DNA of 64,000 bases from Orientallactaga sibirica (GCA_036365145.1 JAEOAD010000029.1:20073001-20137000), one strand, 5' to 3'. Counted from the stretch's first letter, positions 22,466 through 34,434 are shown. Program-made: numbers and translations. Notes: generated by a model from the sequence alone, not told the origin.

Positions 22466-23907
22466 ATATTTTGTTTCAAATGCCATTTGTCAGGAAAACA
22501 ATTATAAAAAGATAAAAATATATGAATCAAAGATCAATTACAAGACTACATCTATAACAAGCATAGAAAAGAATTATAAAATGAAAATTGTGGTGAGGCT
22601 GTGGGCTGGGAAGGCTATGTTGGGTATAGAAGAGGGTATCATCACATGGGAATTTTTTTCTATGAGCAAGAAGGAGCTGAGAAGCCTTCAGATAATGTGG
22701 AACACATGCAATATACTCAAAACTGCCATAGGGGTGGGAGATTAGGCTTCTGATTTCAAGTAATGGGGTGTGATAAACAGCACTAGCAGACACCAACCAT
22801 AGAAACTGTGAATGTCAACCCAAGGAACGACACACAGAGAGACTTCCTTTGCTCGCTTGTGACTGCAGTTGTTACATATTCAGATTTTATTTTGGCCATG
22901 ATTTTGAGGAAATAGGCTTTACACAGAACAGAGAAAATTAACTACCAACCAACTCACCTGTCTTAAATGAATTAAAAAATTAATATATTCAGTACTGTGA
23001 AACAAAAATTCAAAAGACAGTAAAAAAGGCAAATAAAATCCTACTTGGTATTTTAGATTTCATTGGATAAAGTTACAGTAAGTATAATAACATAAAGTGT
23101 TTTTATTGTTAACTTCAAGTATGTATATGCTTGAAAATTCCATTGTAAAACATCATGATATTAGAGGAGAAAATAATAACACGTGAAAGGATTAGGAATT
23201 ATGGCATGAAATAACTTTTACTGATGAGAAATCATTATTCAAGTACAGGTCTTTATAAGTTTCTCTCATGGAGAAAGCTATGAACTAAAGCTAGTTAAAA
23301 GGATCCAGCTATGCAGAAAAATTAAGTCACACTGAAAATTTTACCAGAGCTATGCAGGAGCCTAAGAAAATAGCCAACATTCATACAAAAGTAAAAAAAT
23401 GAATTTTTTAAAACTGTTATTTTAATAAACATTTTTAACCATTCCAAAATTGGAAAGAAGCAGGTATCTAAAAGGAAGGATTCATATTTATAATAAACAA
23501 AATAAATAAACTTGCACAAGGAGATAGCAAAACGAAACAAAATAAGTTATAAAAGCTACCAGCACAAAAGACAGTTTAATGATCAAGGAGTGACTGACTA
23601 ATAGTGGATGTTTCATTTCCAACAATAGATGTCAAAATTGAATGGAGTAATATCTTCATACTATTAAAAGGAAAAATCTGTAACATAAATTTAATATCCA
23701 AGCATGATCTTTGTAAAAGTTAGCATAATAACAATGTTTTGCAACCATAAACAAAGAAAATCAGGAGATGTAACCACCCACAGAACCTACCTAAATATAC
23801 CATGAAAAAAATTAAAGTTCTCATGTAAAAATTAAAATATAAGTAACTCTGTTGAAATCATAATTTGACATAATATAACAGTAAATATACCTGACCATTA
23901 TATAAGT
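22466..23907. other. AT-rich sequence, nothing recognised
   Basis: A 116-codon ORF at 22395-22745 overlaps the end of the B4 and has no recognisable domain. Composition and codon content look like background. No repeat family was seen. Confidence 0.5.
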
Positions 23908-23921
23908 AAGACTTTTTTAAA

Positions 23922-24157
23922 ATATCTTTTATTTATTTATTTATTTATTTATTTGAGAGAGAGGTACACACACCCAGAAATAGGCAGGTGGAGAGAGAGA
24001 GAGAGAATGGGTGTGGCAGGGCCTCTGGCCACTGCAAACAAACTCCAGATGCTTGCGCCCCCTTGTGCATCTGGGTCCTGGAGAATGGAGCCTTGAACCT
24101 AGGTCCTTAGGCTTCATAGGCAAGTGTTTAACTGCTAAGCCATCTCTCCAGCCCATG
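23922..24157 (-). mobile_element. DIP-type SINE, short form, antisense
   Basis: The (TTTA)n tail, (GA)n, 'gcctctggccactgcaaaca', 'cttgtgcatctgggtcctgg' and reversed head 'ctaagccatctctccagccc' are all present. TSD 'aagacWtttttaaa' at 23908-23921 and 24158-24171, 14 bp with one mismatch. The stretch normally between 'catctgg' and 'gggtcc' is about 10 bp shorter than in other copies. Confidence 0.95.
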
Positions 24158-24550
24158 AAGACATTTTTAAATGAATGGATAAAAGTAGAACTTTAGTTGA
24201 AACTAAAAGAGGGTTTGATATGATTCATGTTGAGCATTTTGTGGAGATTTTTGATTATAAAAATATAATGTCTGGGAATTTTTTTGACTTAATATCTTAA
24301 AGACTTTAAGACATTTACTAAAGTAAGTTTAGTCCCATGTTCTAATTTGGGACACATAATTTGTACAATGATGGCCCTGACACAACTTTGAAACTCTCTT
24401 TGTTAATTTAAATTTAAATTGAGACCATTACTGATAAATCCTTGAGGAGACAAATCCAGCTCAGTCATGTAAAGGACTTTTACCTTACTTCACTTGTAAG
24501 CATCTTAAGCTGTTTTATGGTAAGTTTTTCTATTAAATAATAGTGCAATT

Positions 24551-24857
24551 TGTGGTGGTTTGAAACAGATATCTAACATACACTCTTGTATTTAAAGCTT
24601 GGAGCTAGTCAATAATTGGAAGCATGTTCCTGGAGGAAGGTTTTGTGTTGTCATAGCCATTTTCCCCTTTCTAGAGCTCAGTTCACACTCCTTTGCTGTT
24701 TACTACCTGATGTGGTAAGGAGGTGATGTTCAACTTCTGCTCAGGCTTTCCCCTTGCCATCATGAAACTTCCCCTCAAATCTAAGCCAAAATAAACTAAT
24801 CCCATCATCTGTTTTTTTTTTTTTTTTTTCTCCAGCAAGGAAAAGGTAACTAAAACA
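24551..24857 (+). mobile_element. MaLR 5' LTR
   Basis: It begins 'tgtggtggtttgaaacagat', has 'ggaggaaggttttgtgttgt', 'gccatcatgaaacttcccct' and 'ctaagccaaaataaact' (poly-A signal side), and ends 'aaggtaactaaaaca'. The sequence directly after it is a MaLR-style primer-site region. The T run at about 24812-24829 is an expansion. Candidate TSD: caatt (24546-24550) against caaat (26279-26283). Confidence 0.85.
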
Positions 24858-25465
24858 GAAAACTGGTACCAGGAATGGGGTTTGGACCCAAGGACATATG
24901 TCCATTGGATTTACAATACAAATTTTATGAAATTTCCACTGGGTTATATGAGGCAGGATTGTTGTAGTCCCTTTAGGGAGTCCTGATGGGGCAAAGAGGA
25001 TGAATCTCAGGTCGCAGTGGAGATTGCCACAGGATTCTGGAGATGGAATGGCCACCAAGCAGAGCTACTGGTTTGGGATGAATTTTTCCTTGTGATGTAA
25101 GCAGTCTAGCTGGACCAGTAGAATTTGAACACCAAAGAATATTGTCATGGGTCTCACATGCCTGACAAGAAGATTCTAGATTTGATGTTTTCCCTGTTTG
25201 TTATAGATGTTGCATTAATTCAATCTTTTCTTGCTATGATCAACACCATGTTTTCCTGTGTTGGGTTTACTCTGTGCCATATGTGTATTAAACTTGTGTT
25301 TTAATTTTATAGGCATACAATTAAGAGACTGTCTAAGTTGCAGATGAGACTTTGGACTTTTGAACAGTGTTGGGATTATTTAAAACTAAGGGAAATTTTA
25401 AAGTTGGACTGAATGTATTTTCACATCTTGAGGTGGTTATGAATTGGTGGGGGTCAGGGGCAGTA
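24858..25465 (+). mobile_element. MaLR internal region (non-coding)
   Basis: It opens 'actggtaccaggaatggggt', the pattern that follows MaLR 5' LTRs. About 600 bp without a usable ORF follows, as expected for MaLR elements, which depend on ERVL proteins in trans. An old L1-free, low-coding texture continues up to the 3' LTR start. Confidence 0.8.
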
Positions 25466-26278
25466 TGTTGTGGTTTTTAAGGGACAATTACAAGAAAAAG
25501 ACATTCAGGGACAATAAAAGAACTGGATTTATGCAATGAAGTTAAGCAACACAAAGTCATTCTACACTCCAGTTCCTTCCTAACACTTATAGAAGTCATA
25601 TCCCCAGGTCTCTGAAGTCCTCAGGCTCCTGATGTTCCCAGGCCCATGAATGGAAATAAGGAAACCAGTTATAGTGATGAACCAACTGAAAGTAACAAGA
25701 AAGGAGAAGCTAACTAGATAAAAGGGAGGACCCTTGCTCTCTATAAAAAGATTAAGAGAAAGCCCACTCTGGGGACTTCTAGCTCTGGTGAAACTTCTAT
25801 CCCAAAGAGAGAATTTTGTCATCTTTTACCTTTGCTGGAATAAAATTTATTTTCTTTGCTATATTTCCTGTCATCTAAATCTTTATTAAACTGAAAAAGA
25901 ACAGTGTGACTCCTATACCAAGTTATTTGCAATGGGAACAGTTTGAATTAGTTGTGCCATTAAACTCATGGGTTTTGAGTGTTTGGTTTCCATTTGGTGG
26001 AAATTTGGGAAGGGGTGGAGCCTTGCTGAAGGAGATGTGTTTTTAAGGGACTACTTAGGGGTTCTATACCCTACTCCTCCTTGCCAGAGCTCAGTTCAAT
26101 CTCCTGCTGCTGTTTTCCACCTGCTGGGGCAGAGTGGATGTTTTGCTCACAAAATGCTTTTCTCTGCAATCTTAAATCTTCTCTTAATAAATGTAAGGCC
26201 AAATAAATTATTTCCTCCCATTCAGCTAGTTTTTGGTTGGGTAAGTTTTATCCTAGCAGTGCAAAGGTAAAAACAACA
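25466..26278 (+). mobile_element. MaLR 3' LTR, split by an insert
   Basis: Its first bases 'tgttgtggttt' lie at 25466-25476 and its continuation 'gtttgaattagttgtgccat' resumes at 25941. Later parts match the 5' LTR: 'gccagagctcagttcaatct', 'taaggccaaataaatta', and the end 'aaggtaaaaacaaca'. The 464-bp interruption is described separately. Confidence 0.78.
25477..25940 (+). mobile_element. LTR-like insert within the MaLR 3' LTR
   Basis: A 464-bp block is flanked by 'gttt' on both sides (25473-25476, 25941-25944), a possible 4-bp TSD of class I retrovirus type. It has TATAAAA at 25742 and AATAAA at 25839, about 97 bp apart as in a U3/R layout, which suggests a solo LTR in sense. The ends are not TG...CA, so edges and class are uncertain. 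Confidence 0.5.
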
Positions 26279-26384
26279 CAAATTAAGGTTATTTAATCAG
26301 AATATTCCAACCAATTTCTGTCATTAGAACATTTTCAGGACAACACAGCAAAGCAATTACTATAATCAATGAAACATTATCTTG

Positions 26385-26515
26385 GCACAGCAGGGCCTCC
26401 AGATACTGTAATTGGGTTCCAGATTCGTGCACCACCTTGTGAGCATGTGTGGCCTTACACAATTGCATTACTACATGTTTCTGGCATATGTGGGACTGGG
26501 AGAGTCTATTCATCC
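26385..26515 (-). mobile_element. DIP-type SINE, antisense, old partial copy
   Basis: 'cagcagggcctccagatact', 'gattcgtgcaccaccttgtg' and 'tctggcatatgtgggactgg' follow the reversed DIP order with long-form spacing. The head is lost, and divergence is much higher than in the other copies. Confidence 0.6.
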
Positions 26516-28400
26516 CTAAGTTTAAATTTTTAACATTTACCCTTTTAAGTTGGAATTACATGAGAGTTAAATAGAAGCAAACCTTACATGAAGACTTAAA
26601 TTAGCCCAAGATTAAAGACTATTGGAGACCAAGCATAGCAAGGCTAAAAACAAGACTTCAGTGAAACAAGGTGATAGATCTTGAATCTCCCTGGTGTTCC
26701 TGATCATCTGTTCAAAGCAGGTTTTCTAACCAACATTGATGAAAAGGGATAATCATACACATTTTAGAAGGTTTTTAATACATACATAACCTCCCCATTA
26801 TGCCTAATAACAGTAGAAGCATAAGTGTTTGACATGGTTTTCAGGGCAGAGATGGGTATGTTCAAATATTAAAGTCCCTGATAAAAAATATTTTTTAAAA
26901 AATAACAAAAAGAAACAAGTTGACTTGCAAATAAATTAATAATTTTGCAGTGGGCAGAGGCCACCTCAACAATACTTCATATAGTACAAAAACATTCAGG
27001 CTCTCAATAATATACAGTACTTCAATCATCTAAAACAAAGAAATTGTGGATGGCAAATAGGAAAATGGTAGTTTTAACCAGGAAAAACAAAAAATAAAAA
27101 TAACAGTAGAAGTATCCTCATAAATCACCAGTAGAACTATTATACAAGAATATTAACATACCTTATGCTATCTGCCATGTAGTAATAAATGGGTTTACTT
27201 ATAAATGAATAATAAGTAAATAAAATATTTATAAGTAAATGGGTTTGAAGCCCACTCCTGCAGAACCAGACTTTAGATAAGCCAATGCTGACCCCAGATC
27301 AAGGCTATTCATCATGGAATCATGATTTAAACTTAGTCCTGCAAACTCATGTTCTATGCACACTCCTGATTCTAAGCATCAAACCTGCCTCAGTGAAATT
27401 GAGAGCCAGGCTTTCGCTTTTTACACAACAACCAATTACAGGTCCTCCTAAATCTAAAGTTAAAAACCAGAACCAGATGCACAAGTGAATACCATTCTCA
27501 GTATCATATAAAAACCTGTGAAATCAGGCAACCATCCTACTCAAATAGACCCAGGTGACAGATTTCCACAATATAAGTTCTACTCAGTAGACCAGTCTTT
27601 CTGTACCAGATGCCAGTATCTGCCTACTCCTTTAGAACTAGAATACAGGGAGACACTACTTCAAAAGATGAAAGCTGAGAAAATTTAAATGATTTACAAA
27701 TAATGCTAATGGGTATTCCTTGAGCTTTTTTTTAGTGAATACCACTGCAACCATAAAAGTATATGAAGTTTTGAAACTCATTGTATTGATAAGAATATAA
27801 TCAAATTAAGGCTCTTTTGATAATATAAGGAAATCAAAAGTGAATTTTATATAGTATAAAGTTAAAATGGAAAATAATTAAAATAACTAATAGATAGTAT
27901 AATTTAATGGAACACACAATAGATGAAAAACCCATGGTGTCATATTAATAACATAAATTGTAATAGAAATTCAGTGTAACATTTTGCTTAAAGTTGATGT
28001 TAGTTATCAACATCAACTTACTATATGATATTTCTTTATTTTTTTACTGCAATACAATAAAAATATTGCACAAAAATATGTTAAAGGGAAAATGAAATGC
28101 AGAAGGTTCTATGGAGTCATCAAATTAAAGCAAAACAGGAGAGAGATTCTAAAGAGTGACCAAATAATCAGACAATAATTCATAAGATAACAACAGTAAG
28201 TCCATTAAAAATGGAATAAACACACTTATTCCTGAGAGAAACTTACTTCAGCTTAAGTGAAAAAATATGCCAAAAAGAAAGGAATGGAAAAGATACTATA
28301 TTTTAAAGTGATCAAAAGAGAAAGATGAACCATATGCCAAAAGCCATAGGAGACAAAGAGACTATTGAAAAAGTTAAAAAAGGAAAAATAAAAAAAAGGA
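26516..28400. other. AT-rich sequence, mostly unclassified
   Basis: No gene is seen. 27250-27620 is less AT-rich and has TATAAAAA near 27508, but there is no LTR edge or partner. 28190-28390 has the A-rich texture of very old sense L1 ORF2, which I cannot confirm by eye. Confidence 0.45.
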
Positions 28401-28655
28401 GGATTGCAATTGCCATGAGTGTTTCTGCCCTACTTGTAAAGAGTGCTTTTGAATATGAACATAAATATTAAATTACCTTTGCTTTTCTTTCCTCTATTTA
28501 TCTATTATGTAACTAATAACCATTGAGATTATATAAGTAGTTAAGAGTCATCAAACTTATATTTAACTTATTGGATATTAGAGCCTAAACATTCTTCAAT
28601 AGCTCTTTCCATGTGCTTGGGAAGAAGATTGTATGTTTCCAGTTTTAAGTGGGCT
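28401..28655 (+). mobile_element. ERVL internal 3' end fragment
   Basis: It parallels 62265-62500 of the ERVL provirus in this window: 'gccatgagtgtttctgccct' against 'gtcatgagtgtttctattcc', then matching blocks to 'gaagattgtatgtttcc' against 'gaagattgtgcatttcc'. This is the non-coding stretch between dUTPase and the 3' LTR. The last 110 bp or so before the LTR are deleted. Confidence 0.75.
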
Positions 28656-29102
28656 GGTATCTTGAGGCTGATTCCAGGAAGGATTGACTAAACAAAGAGT
28701 TCCTTCCTCTAGAGTGGGTAACCCTCTAGGTTATGGGCTGGAAGAAGGAAGCTCTGAGAGGAGACAGCCACTTAAACTCAGCTGGCTGACTGTGCTGTTT
28801 GCATGAGTGCCTTCACCAGTAGGTGTATCTACCCTGTTGAGCTACCCTTCATGCGTATTGGACCCAAACTTGCATAACCTTCCAATGTGGATTGAAGATG
28901 AGTGGCTCTCCAGGAAAACTTCAGACCTTCAAATTTGGATTGGGACTGCTGAGGCATCCACCACATGGACTGAAAAGTTAGCAGGTTACTTGACTCTCAA
29001 GCCTACAGATTGCTATTGTTGGACTACTGTAAATTAATCCAATAAATTTCCTTTTTAAATAATTCTATAAGATATGTTCTTCTAGAGAACCTTAGTAATA
29101 CA
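28656..29102 (+). mobile_element. ERVL (MT2/MLT2-like) LTR, 5'-truncated
   Basis: It shares with the LTRs at 57852 and 62614 the blocks 'ccaggaaggattgactaa', 'tggattgggactgctgaggc', 'ccaataaatttcc' (poly-A signal) and the end 'agagaacctta-gtaataca'. The first part of U3 is missing. It has internal-region sequence on both sides. Confidence 0.82.
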
Positions 29103-29740
29103 GATTGTGGTACCAGAAATGGAGTTGTTACTATGATGAATCTGACCATGTGGATCTTGGTCTCTTGAAATATGTGTGCTGAAGGCATGTGGAAACAATT
29201 GATCCTTTCGACTGGGAAAGCCTTGCAGTTCTGTAAACAAAGTTTCATGAGTCAGATGAGCCATTTTAGTGAGGGTTTAAAAGTGCCAACTGCACAGAGA
29301 ATTGTGAACTGTGAAGCCCTAGCTTATGAACTTTTAATGGGGAGAGAACTTTTGGAATGGGGCTACTGGCATAAAGGCTGACTCTTTTTTCTCTCATAAC
29401 CAGAAAATTTGGTCATATTAAATTTAAAAGTAATGGACTGGTGTGCTTGGTGAAAGGTGTATAACAGAAAGATATGAAAATGTACAATTCATCACAGGAA
29501 AATTTCAAGCAAGTTTAAAGTTACTGGCATACAGACTGGTTTTAGAGTACTGAAACTACAATTATTAAGCACATTACCACCCTCAAGGGTGGGCCAACTG
29601 TTTTGCATTGAAGCAATGGAAATGGTTCCTGGAGATTGAACCACTGAAAGGAGGTGGCTTGAAGGAAGACTGGTATAGAAAAATGCTACTCTTCAAGGTC
29701 AAGATTTATTCCCCCTGTATTAACAACTGTGGCTATGCCT
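29103..29740 (+). mobile_element. ERVL/MaLR 5' internal region
   Basis: It starts directly after the LTR with 'gattgtggtaccagaaatgg', equivalent to the primer-site start at 58307. About 640 bp follow without a credible protein. The right boundary with the antisense MaLR next door is approximate. Confidence 0.65.
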
Positions 29741-30400
29741 CACAACTAGTGCTAGTTTTGGAAGCAAACCTCTCACAAACTGCTTCTAAACCAATGTAGA
29801 CAAAGTTCTTTCTCACCCTCATAATCCAAACCTCACAGGCCACAGCTCTTACTGAATTCAGGTTTTTCAACTCTGCTCAGAAGTGTCCATCAACCTGTAC
29901 TTACAGCACAGTAAGGCATGTCTGTAGGCCAAGGTTTCAAGTCCTTCCATATTCCTCTCTCAAATCAGTTCCAGTTGACCAAAAGCACAGTCAGGTTTCT
30001 GTCAGCAACAACCACACTCTGGGTACCAATTATCCCATTGGAGTCAGGTTGGTATTGCTGGCAGAAAAAAAAAAAAAAAAAAAAAAACCTGACCAAGAGG
30101 AACTTGTGGAAGGAAAGGGTTTATTTTGGCTTACACCTTAAGGGGAAGTTCCATGACAGGAGAAAACGATGGTATGAGCAGAGGGTGGACATCACCTGAC
30201 CAACTTCATGGACAATAGTAAAAGGAGAGTGTGCCAAACAATGGCAAGGGGAAGCTGGCTATAGTACCCATAAGCCTTGCCTTCCCCGAACAATACACTT
30301 CCTCCATGAGGTTCCAATTCCCAAATTGCCAACAACAGCTGGGGTACCTACAATTCAGAACAAAGAAGTTCATTGGGGACACCTGGATCAAAGCAACACA
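29741..30400 (-). mobile_element. MaLR internal start plus 5' LTR, antisense
   Basis: The plus strand shows a reversed primer-site region ('accacactctgggtaccaat', 30008), then a reversed LTR from about 30040: 'cctgaccaagaggaacttgt', 'gggtttattttggcttacac', 'caagggga-agctggct', ending near 'ggatcaaagcaacac'. An A run (30064-30086) sits inside. It is convergent with the sense ERVL piece to its left. Confidence 0.7.
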
Positions 30401-30943
30401 GATGCAAAATCAGTAATTAAAGACAAACAAACAAATAAACAAAAGCACCAACAAAAGAGATCTCAGGACTTGATTGCTTCAGTGGTGATTTTACCAAACA
30501 TTTAATAAAGAATAAATACAAATCCTTCTCAAAAGTCTTCGAGAAGATTTAAGAGGAAAGTTTACTTCCAAAATCACTTTATAAAATGAGTCTTTTCCAA
30601 GTCTATACCAAGGACCCTCTAAGGAAAGCTCTGGCAAACATTTCTGATGAATATTGATGAAAAATAATTCTTCAACCAAATGTGACAAAAAATAATTCAA
30701 TAGAACATTAAAATGATTGTGCTCCACAATTATTAGATTTTCCCTGAGTTACAAGGATGATGTAACATAAGCAGCTGAATAAATGTGATATTCTACATTA
30801 ACATAATGAATAAGTCTTATGACCATCTCAATATATACACAAAAAATGTTTGACTAAATTCAACATCATTTTATGATGAAAAACCCTCAACAAATTAAAC
30901 ATATATCACCAAAAAAAGCTACATATATTAAAACAAACCAAAA

Positions 30944-31090
30944 ATCCAGGAGTGGTGGTACATGCCTTTAATCCCAGCACTAAGGAGGCAGAGGTAGGAG
31001 GATCGCTGTAAATTCAAGGCCACCCTGAGACTATGTAGTGAATTCCAGGTCAGCCAGGGCTAGAGTAAGACCCTACCTCAAAAACAACAA
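30944..31090 (+). mobile_element. B1 SINE
   Basis: 'ggagtggtggtacatgcctt', 'taatcccagcactaaggagg', 'gaattccaggtcagccaggg' and 'gagtaagaccctacctcaaa', then a (CAA)n-like tail. This is a full-length copy inside the old L1. Confidence 0.95.
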
Positions 31091-32045
31091 CAATAATAAC
31101 AGCTAATCCCAGCTAATCATAATATTCAGCCATGAAATGTTAAAGCTCTTCCTCAAAGATTAGAAACAAACATTTCTTCTGGATAGGACTGAATGTAATG
31201 TCTACAACAATTAAGTAAGAAAAAGAAGTAAAACATATCCAAATTTAAAAGGTGGAAGTAAAATTGCCTCTTGTTATACATAACATGGCTATTAAATATT
31301 AATTTAGAAAACCCAAGACATTCTCCCCTAAATCTCAGTACTATTAAAAGTCAAGAAAATTTCCAGGTGCAAAATCCTATGTACAAATATCAGGTTTGTC
31401 TCTACAAACTATGAACAAACTCTCTGCAAAAAGGATAGGAAAACAATTCCATTTATAACACCATCAAGAAAAATATTCAGGAATAAATTTGTACAGGCAG
31501 TTAAAATATCTCAAAAATAAAAATTATAAAACAGACATAGAAGGCATTTAAGATACAAATAAATAGAAAGATACTAAGTATTTAGAGGCATTTTAAATTG
31601 CCCAGACTCTCTGGAGAACTTTATAAATTCAATGTACAATCTCTCACATCCCAACAATGGAAAAGAAAACATCTTAAGACGCATTAGAACTGCAACAAGA
31701 TCCAACATAGCCAAAAGATTCCTGAGCAATAATGAAATTTTTATTTATTTCAAAATTGTTCTAAAATTTTATATTAAAAAAAAAGTGGTCATGACACCAT
31801 TATAAAAACAAACAACCACAAACCAATGTAACAGAATAGAGAACCTGGAGATAAAGCTCATTTACTCAACTTATGATCAAAAACTGAGGAAAAGTATGGC
31901 ATCTTCATTCAATAAGTAGTGTTACTCAAAAAACTAGATGTTCATTTGCCAAAGAATAAAATTAGACTCATATGATAGTACATACACAATTTAACTCCAA
32001 GACTTCACTGTGAGATCTGGATCTGTAATACTACAAAAAGAAAAG

Positions 32046-32186
32046 CTAGCTGGGTGTGGTGGCACATGCATTTAATCCCAGCATTTGGTAAGCAGAAGTG
32101 CGAGTATTGCCATGAGTTCAAGGCCTCACTGAGACTCCATAGTGAACTCCAGGCCAGCCTGAACTACAATGAGACTACCTCAAAAA

Positions 32187-32233
<47 letters not shown>
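32046..32233 (+). mobile_element. B1 SINE with (AATA)n tail
   Basis: 'agctgggtgtggtggcacat', 'cagcatttggtaagcagaag', 'actccaggccagcctgaact'. The tail (32183-32233) is a clean (AATA)n microsatellite of about 12 units. Confidence 0.94.
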
Positions 32234-32311
32234 GATGACAATAAACATTCCTTGACATTGGTCACAATTTTTGGATATGAAATGTAAAATACAGGCAACA
32301 GAAAGTATGAC

Positions 32312-32446
32312 AGGCTGGGCATGGTGGTGGACACTTTAATCCCAACACTTGAGAGGCTGATGTAGGAGGATCTCTGTGAGTTTGAGCTCAGCCTGAGGCT
32401 ATATAATAAATTTCAGGTCATCCTGAAGGAGAGCAAGACCAAACCT

Positions 32447-32480
<34 letters not shown>
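32312..32480 (+). mobile_element. B1 SINE, diverged, long A-tail
   Basis: 'ggctgggcatggtggtggac', 'cccaacacttgagaggctga' and 'ggagagcaagaccaaacctc', then an A run from 32448 to 32480. It is older than the copy at 42977, judging from its mismatches. Confidence 0.92.
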
Positions 32481-32482
<2 letters not shown>

Positions 32483-32529
32483 AAAAAAGAAAAAAGAAGA
32501 ATAAATTAAGACAGAATACTGATATTCAT

Positions 32530-32608
32530 AATTTTTTTTTTTTTTTTTTTTTTTTTCGAGGTAGGTCTCACTCTAGCTCAGGCTGACCTGGAATTCACTA
32601 TGTAGTCA
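32530..32608 (-). mobile_element. B1 SINE fragment, antisense
   Basis: Poly-T (32531-32557) followed by 'tcgaggtaggtctcactcta' and 'ctgacctggaattcactatg', ending at about 'tagtc'. The 5' half of the B1 is missing. The A-tails of this and the preceding opposite-strand B1 face each other across about 50 bp. Confidence 0.9.
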
Positions 32609-33079
32609 ATGTTTTTATGCAATAAAGGAAATTATCAAAACAGTAAAGAGACAAGTGACAAAATGGGAGAAAGTATCTGTGAATCATACCTCTGATAAAT
32701 GATTTACACAAAAAGAATAGGAGTAACTCAAACACCTTAATGGGAAGAAAATAAATTTAAAAGTAAACAAAAGAAATGTGTAGATATGCCCCAAAGGAGA
32801 ATATGCAGATGGCAAGATGGCAACCGGCATGTGAAAAACTTGCTCCACAACATTAATCATCAAAGAAATTAAAAAGTCAAAGCATGGTGATGTATCACCA
32901 CTTACCTGGTAGAACAGGTGCTATTGAACAGACAGAAATGTGATGCCTGTTGAATAGACAGAATGAGGCTTTTGTATACTGCAGGTAGAAATTTATTACA
33001 GTCATTTTGAAAAGAAGTGTGGTGAGTCCTCAAAAATACATTTCTTGCATAAATGTAATGTAAATAACATCAGGGCCAC

Positions 33080-33445
33080 TGTAGTCGTTTAAATGCGTGG
33101 CCCACCCACTAAGGCTTGACTCTTGAGTCTCTAGTGTGCATAACCTGCTGGGAAACCTGTATGTTCCTGGGGTTAGATCTTAGAGTCCAGTGCTAAGGTG
33201 TGTGGAGTACAGTTGGAGTTCTGGCTGTTAGGTTTTTGTTGTTGTTGTTTTGTTTTGTTTTTGGAGTTTGCTGGCTGTTTGGTGATATCTCTCTGCTCTC
33301 TCTGCTATGATTTACAGAAGCAAGCAAGCTTCTTCTGCTATTAATGGTGCTTCCCTTGGATTCTGTAAGCCTAAAATAAACGTTTTACTCCAATAAGCTG
33401 TTTCTAGTCAGGTGTTTGTCCCACAATGTGAAGCTGACTGCAACA
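33080..33445 (+). mobile_element. MaLR LTR, solo
   Basis: It begins 'tgtagtcgtttaaatgcgtg', has 'ggctgtttggtgatatctct', 'taagcctaaaataaacg' and 'ttctagtcaggtgtttgtcc', and ends 'gactgcaaca'. Candidate 5-bp TSD gccac (33075-33079) and gcctc (33446-33450), 4 of 5 matching. A (GTT)/(GTTTT) stretch lies at 33230-33262. Confidence 0.83.
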
Positions 33446-34434
33446 GCCTCCAAGAAATAGTTTTATTTCCACTGCAGTGAATAGCTTCTGTGATACTTTT
33501 TTAAGAATTGCATATTTCCTGTAGAGAATAGATATTCCTCCAAGAATCCCTGCTTCTCTTTACTAAGGAATGGGAATTCAGATTCACACTCTGGATGAGG
33601 AGAGGCTAAGGCTCCCTAGTGTGGAGCATTGTTCTCAATCTTTTCATTACACAGTATCAGGATGTTTAATCATAATGCACTCCCTTAAATTCACATAGCT
33701 ACTTCTACCAAATTTCTGACTATGCTATTTTTACTTATACTTTATTACATATTTTTCTTCCTTCTTTTTTTTCCACATTGGTGGATCATTATTTGCAAAA
33801 ATGTCTAAAGTATAATATGTTTTAGTTATTTTTGTTCTTTTGACAATAGGTGTTATGGTCCATTTTGCTTAATTATTCTAGATGGAATCTTCACTTTTCA
33901 ATATGTAATTTATGTAATTTAATTTTTTAAATAATTTATTTTCACATACATAGTATTCTCATGGTTTGTTCTTTTTGTGTGTTTTTATTGTCTATGTAGT
34001 GGAGACTCTGCCTCACATGGTTTAGGACAGTGTTTTGAACTCCCTTGACAACCTGTTGTTTGACCAGAGAGTTAGGAAGCAGCTTCCCTCCCTTTACTAT
34101 TCACCATGTTATATATGACCTTTCTTGTTCAATAAAACTTTATTGTTGGCACCCTACTGTTTATGATCCCATCCCAGGAAGTTCTCCTCTGTTATTACTG
34201 TCTGAAAGGAAACCCCAGGCCATCTCTTTCAAACACACGTCATTCCATGTTTCAAGACTTAAAAATCACTGCTGGCTTCCTGTTTTAGACTCCCATTCAA
34301 TAGGGCAAAATGAACAGTTCCACATGTAGCTCCATCTCATAAGCTTGTACCTTCCTGAGCATATTAGAGCCTTTTCCCTTTTCAAGTTTTACTCTTCATT
34401 TAAATATGATATAAATAGAGATATGGAGACATAA
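33446..34434. other. Unclassified, less repetitive sequence
   Basis: A 94-codon ORF at 34045-34329 has no recognisable domain. 34100-34330 is somewhat GC-richer than the surroundings, and I cannot assign it to a repeat or exon. Confidence 0.45.

Larger units (their letters stand above)
30430..33070 (+). mobile_element. Old LINE-1 ORF2 fragment, sense, with nested B1 copies
   Basis: Blocks in ORF2 order: 'tctcaggacttgattgcttc' with 'ttttaccaaacatttaa' (RT start region), 'tttgactaaattcaacatc' and 'accctcaacaaatta', 'acagaatagagaacctgga', then late ORF2 ('cataatc'-like blocks around 32860). It is strongly decayed, with no ORF left. Four B1 pieces lie inside it. Confidence 0.8.

Noticed and set aside
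22395..22745. 116-codon ORF
   Set aside because: It begins in the CA-rich B4 end, has no domain and shows background composition.
28807..29037. 76-codon ORF with Trp-rich text
   Set aside because: It lies inside the ERVL LTR. A related ORF occurs at 57961-58221 in the 5' LTR at 57852, so it is LTR sequence, not a gene.
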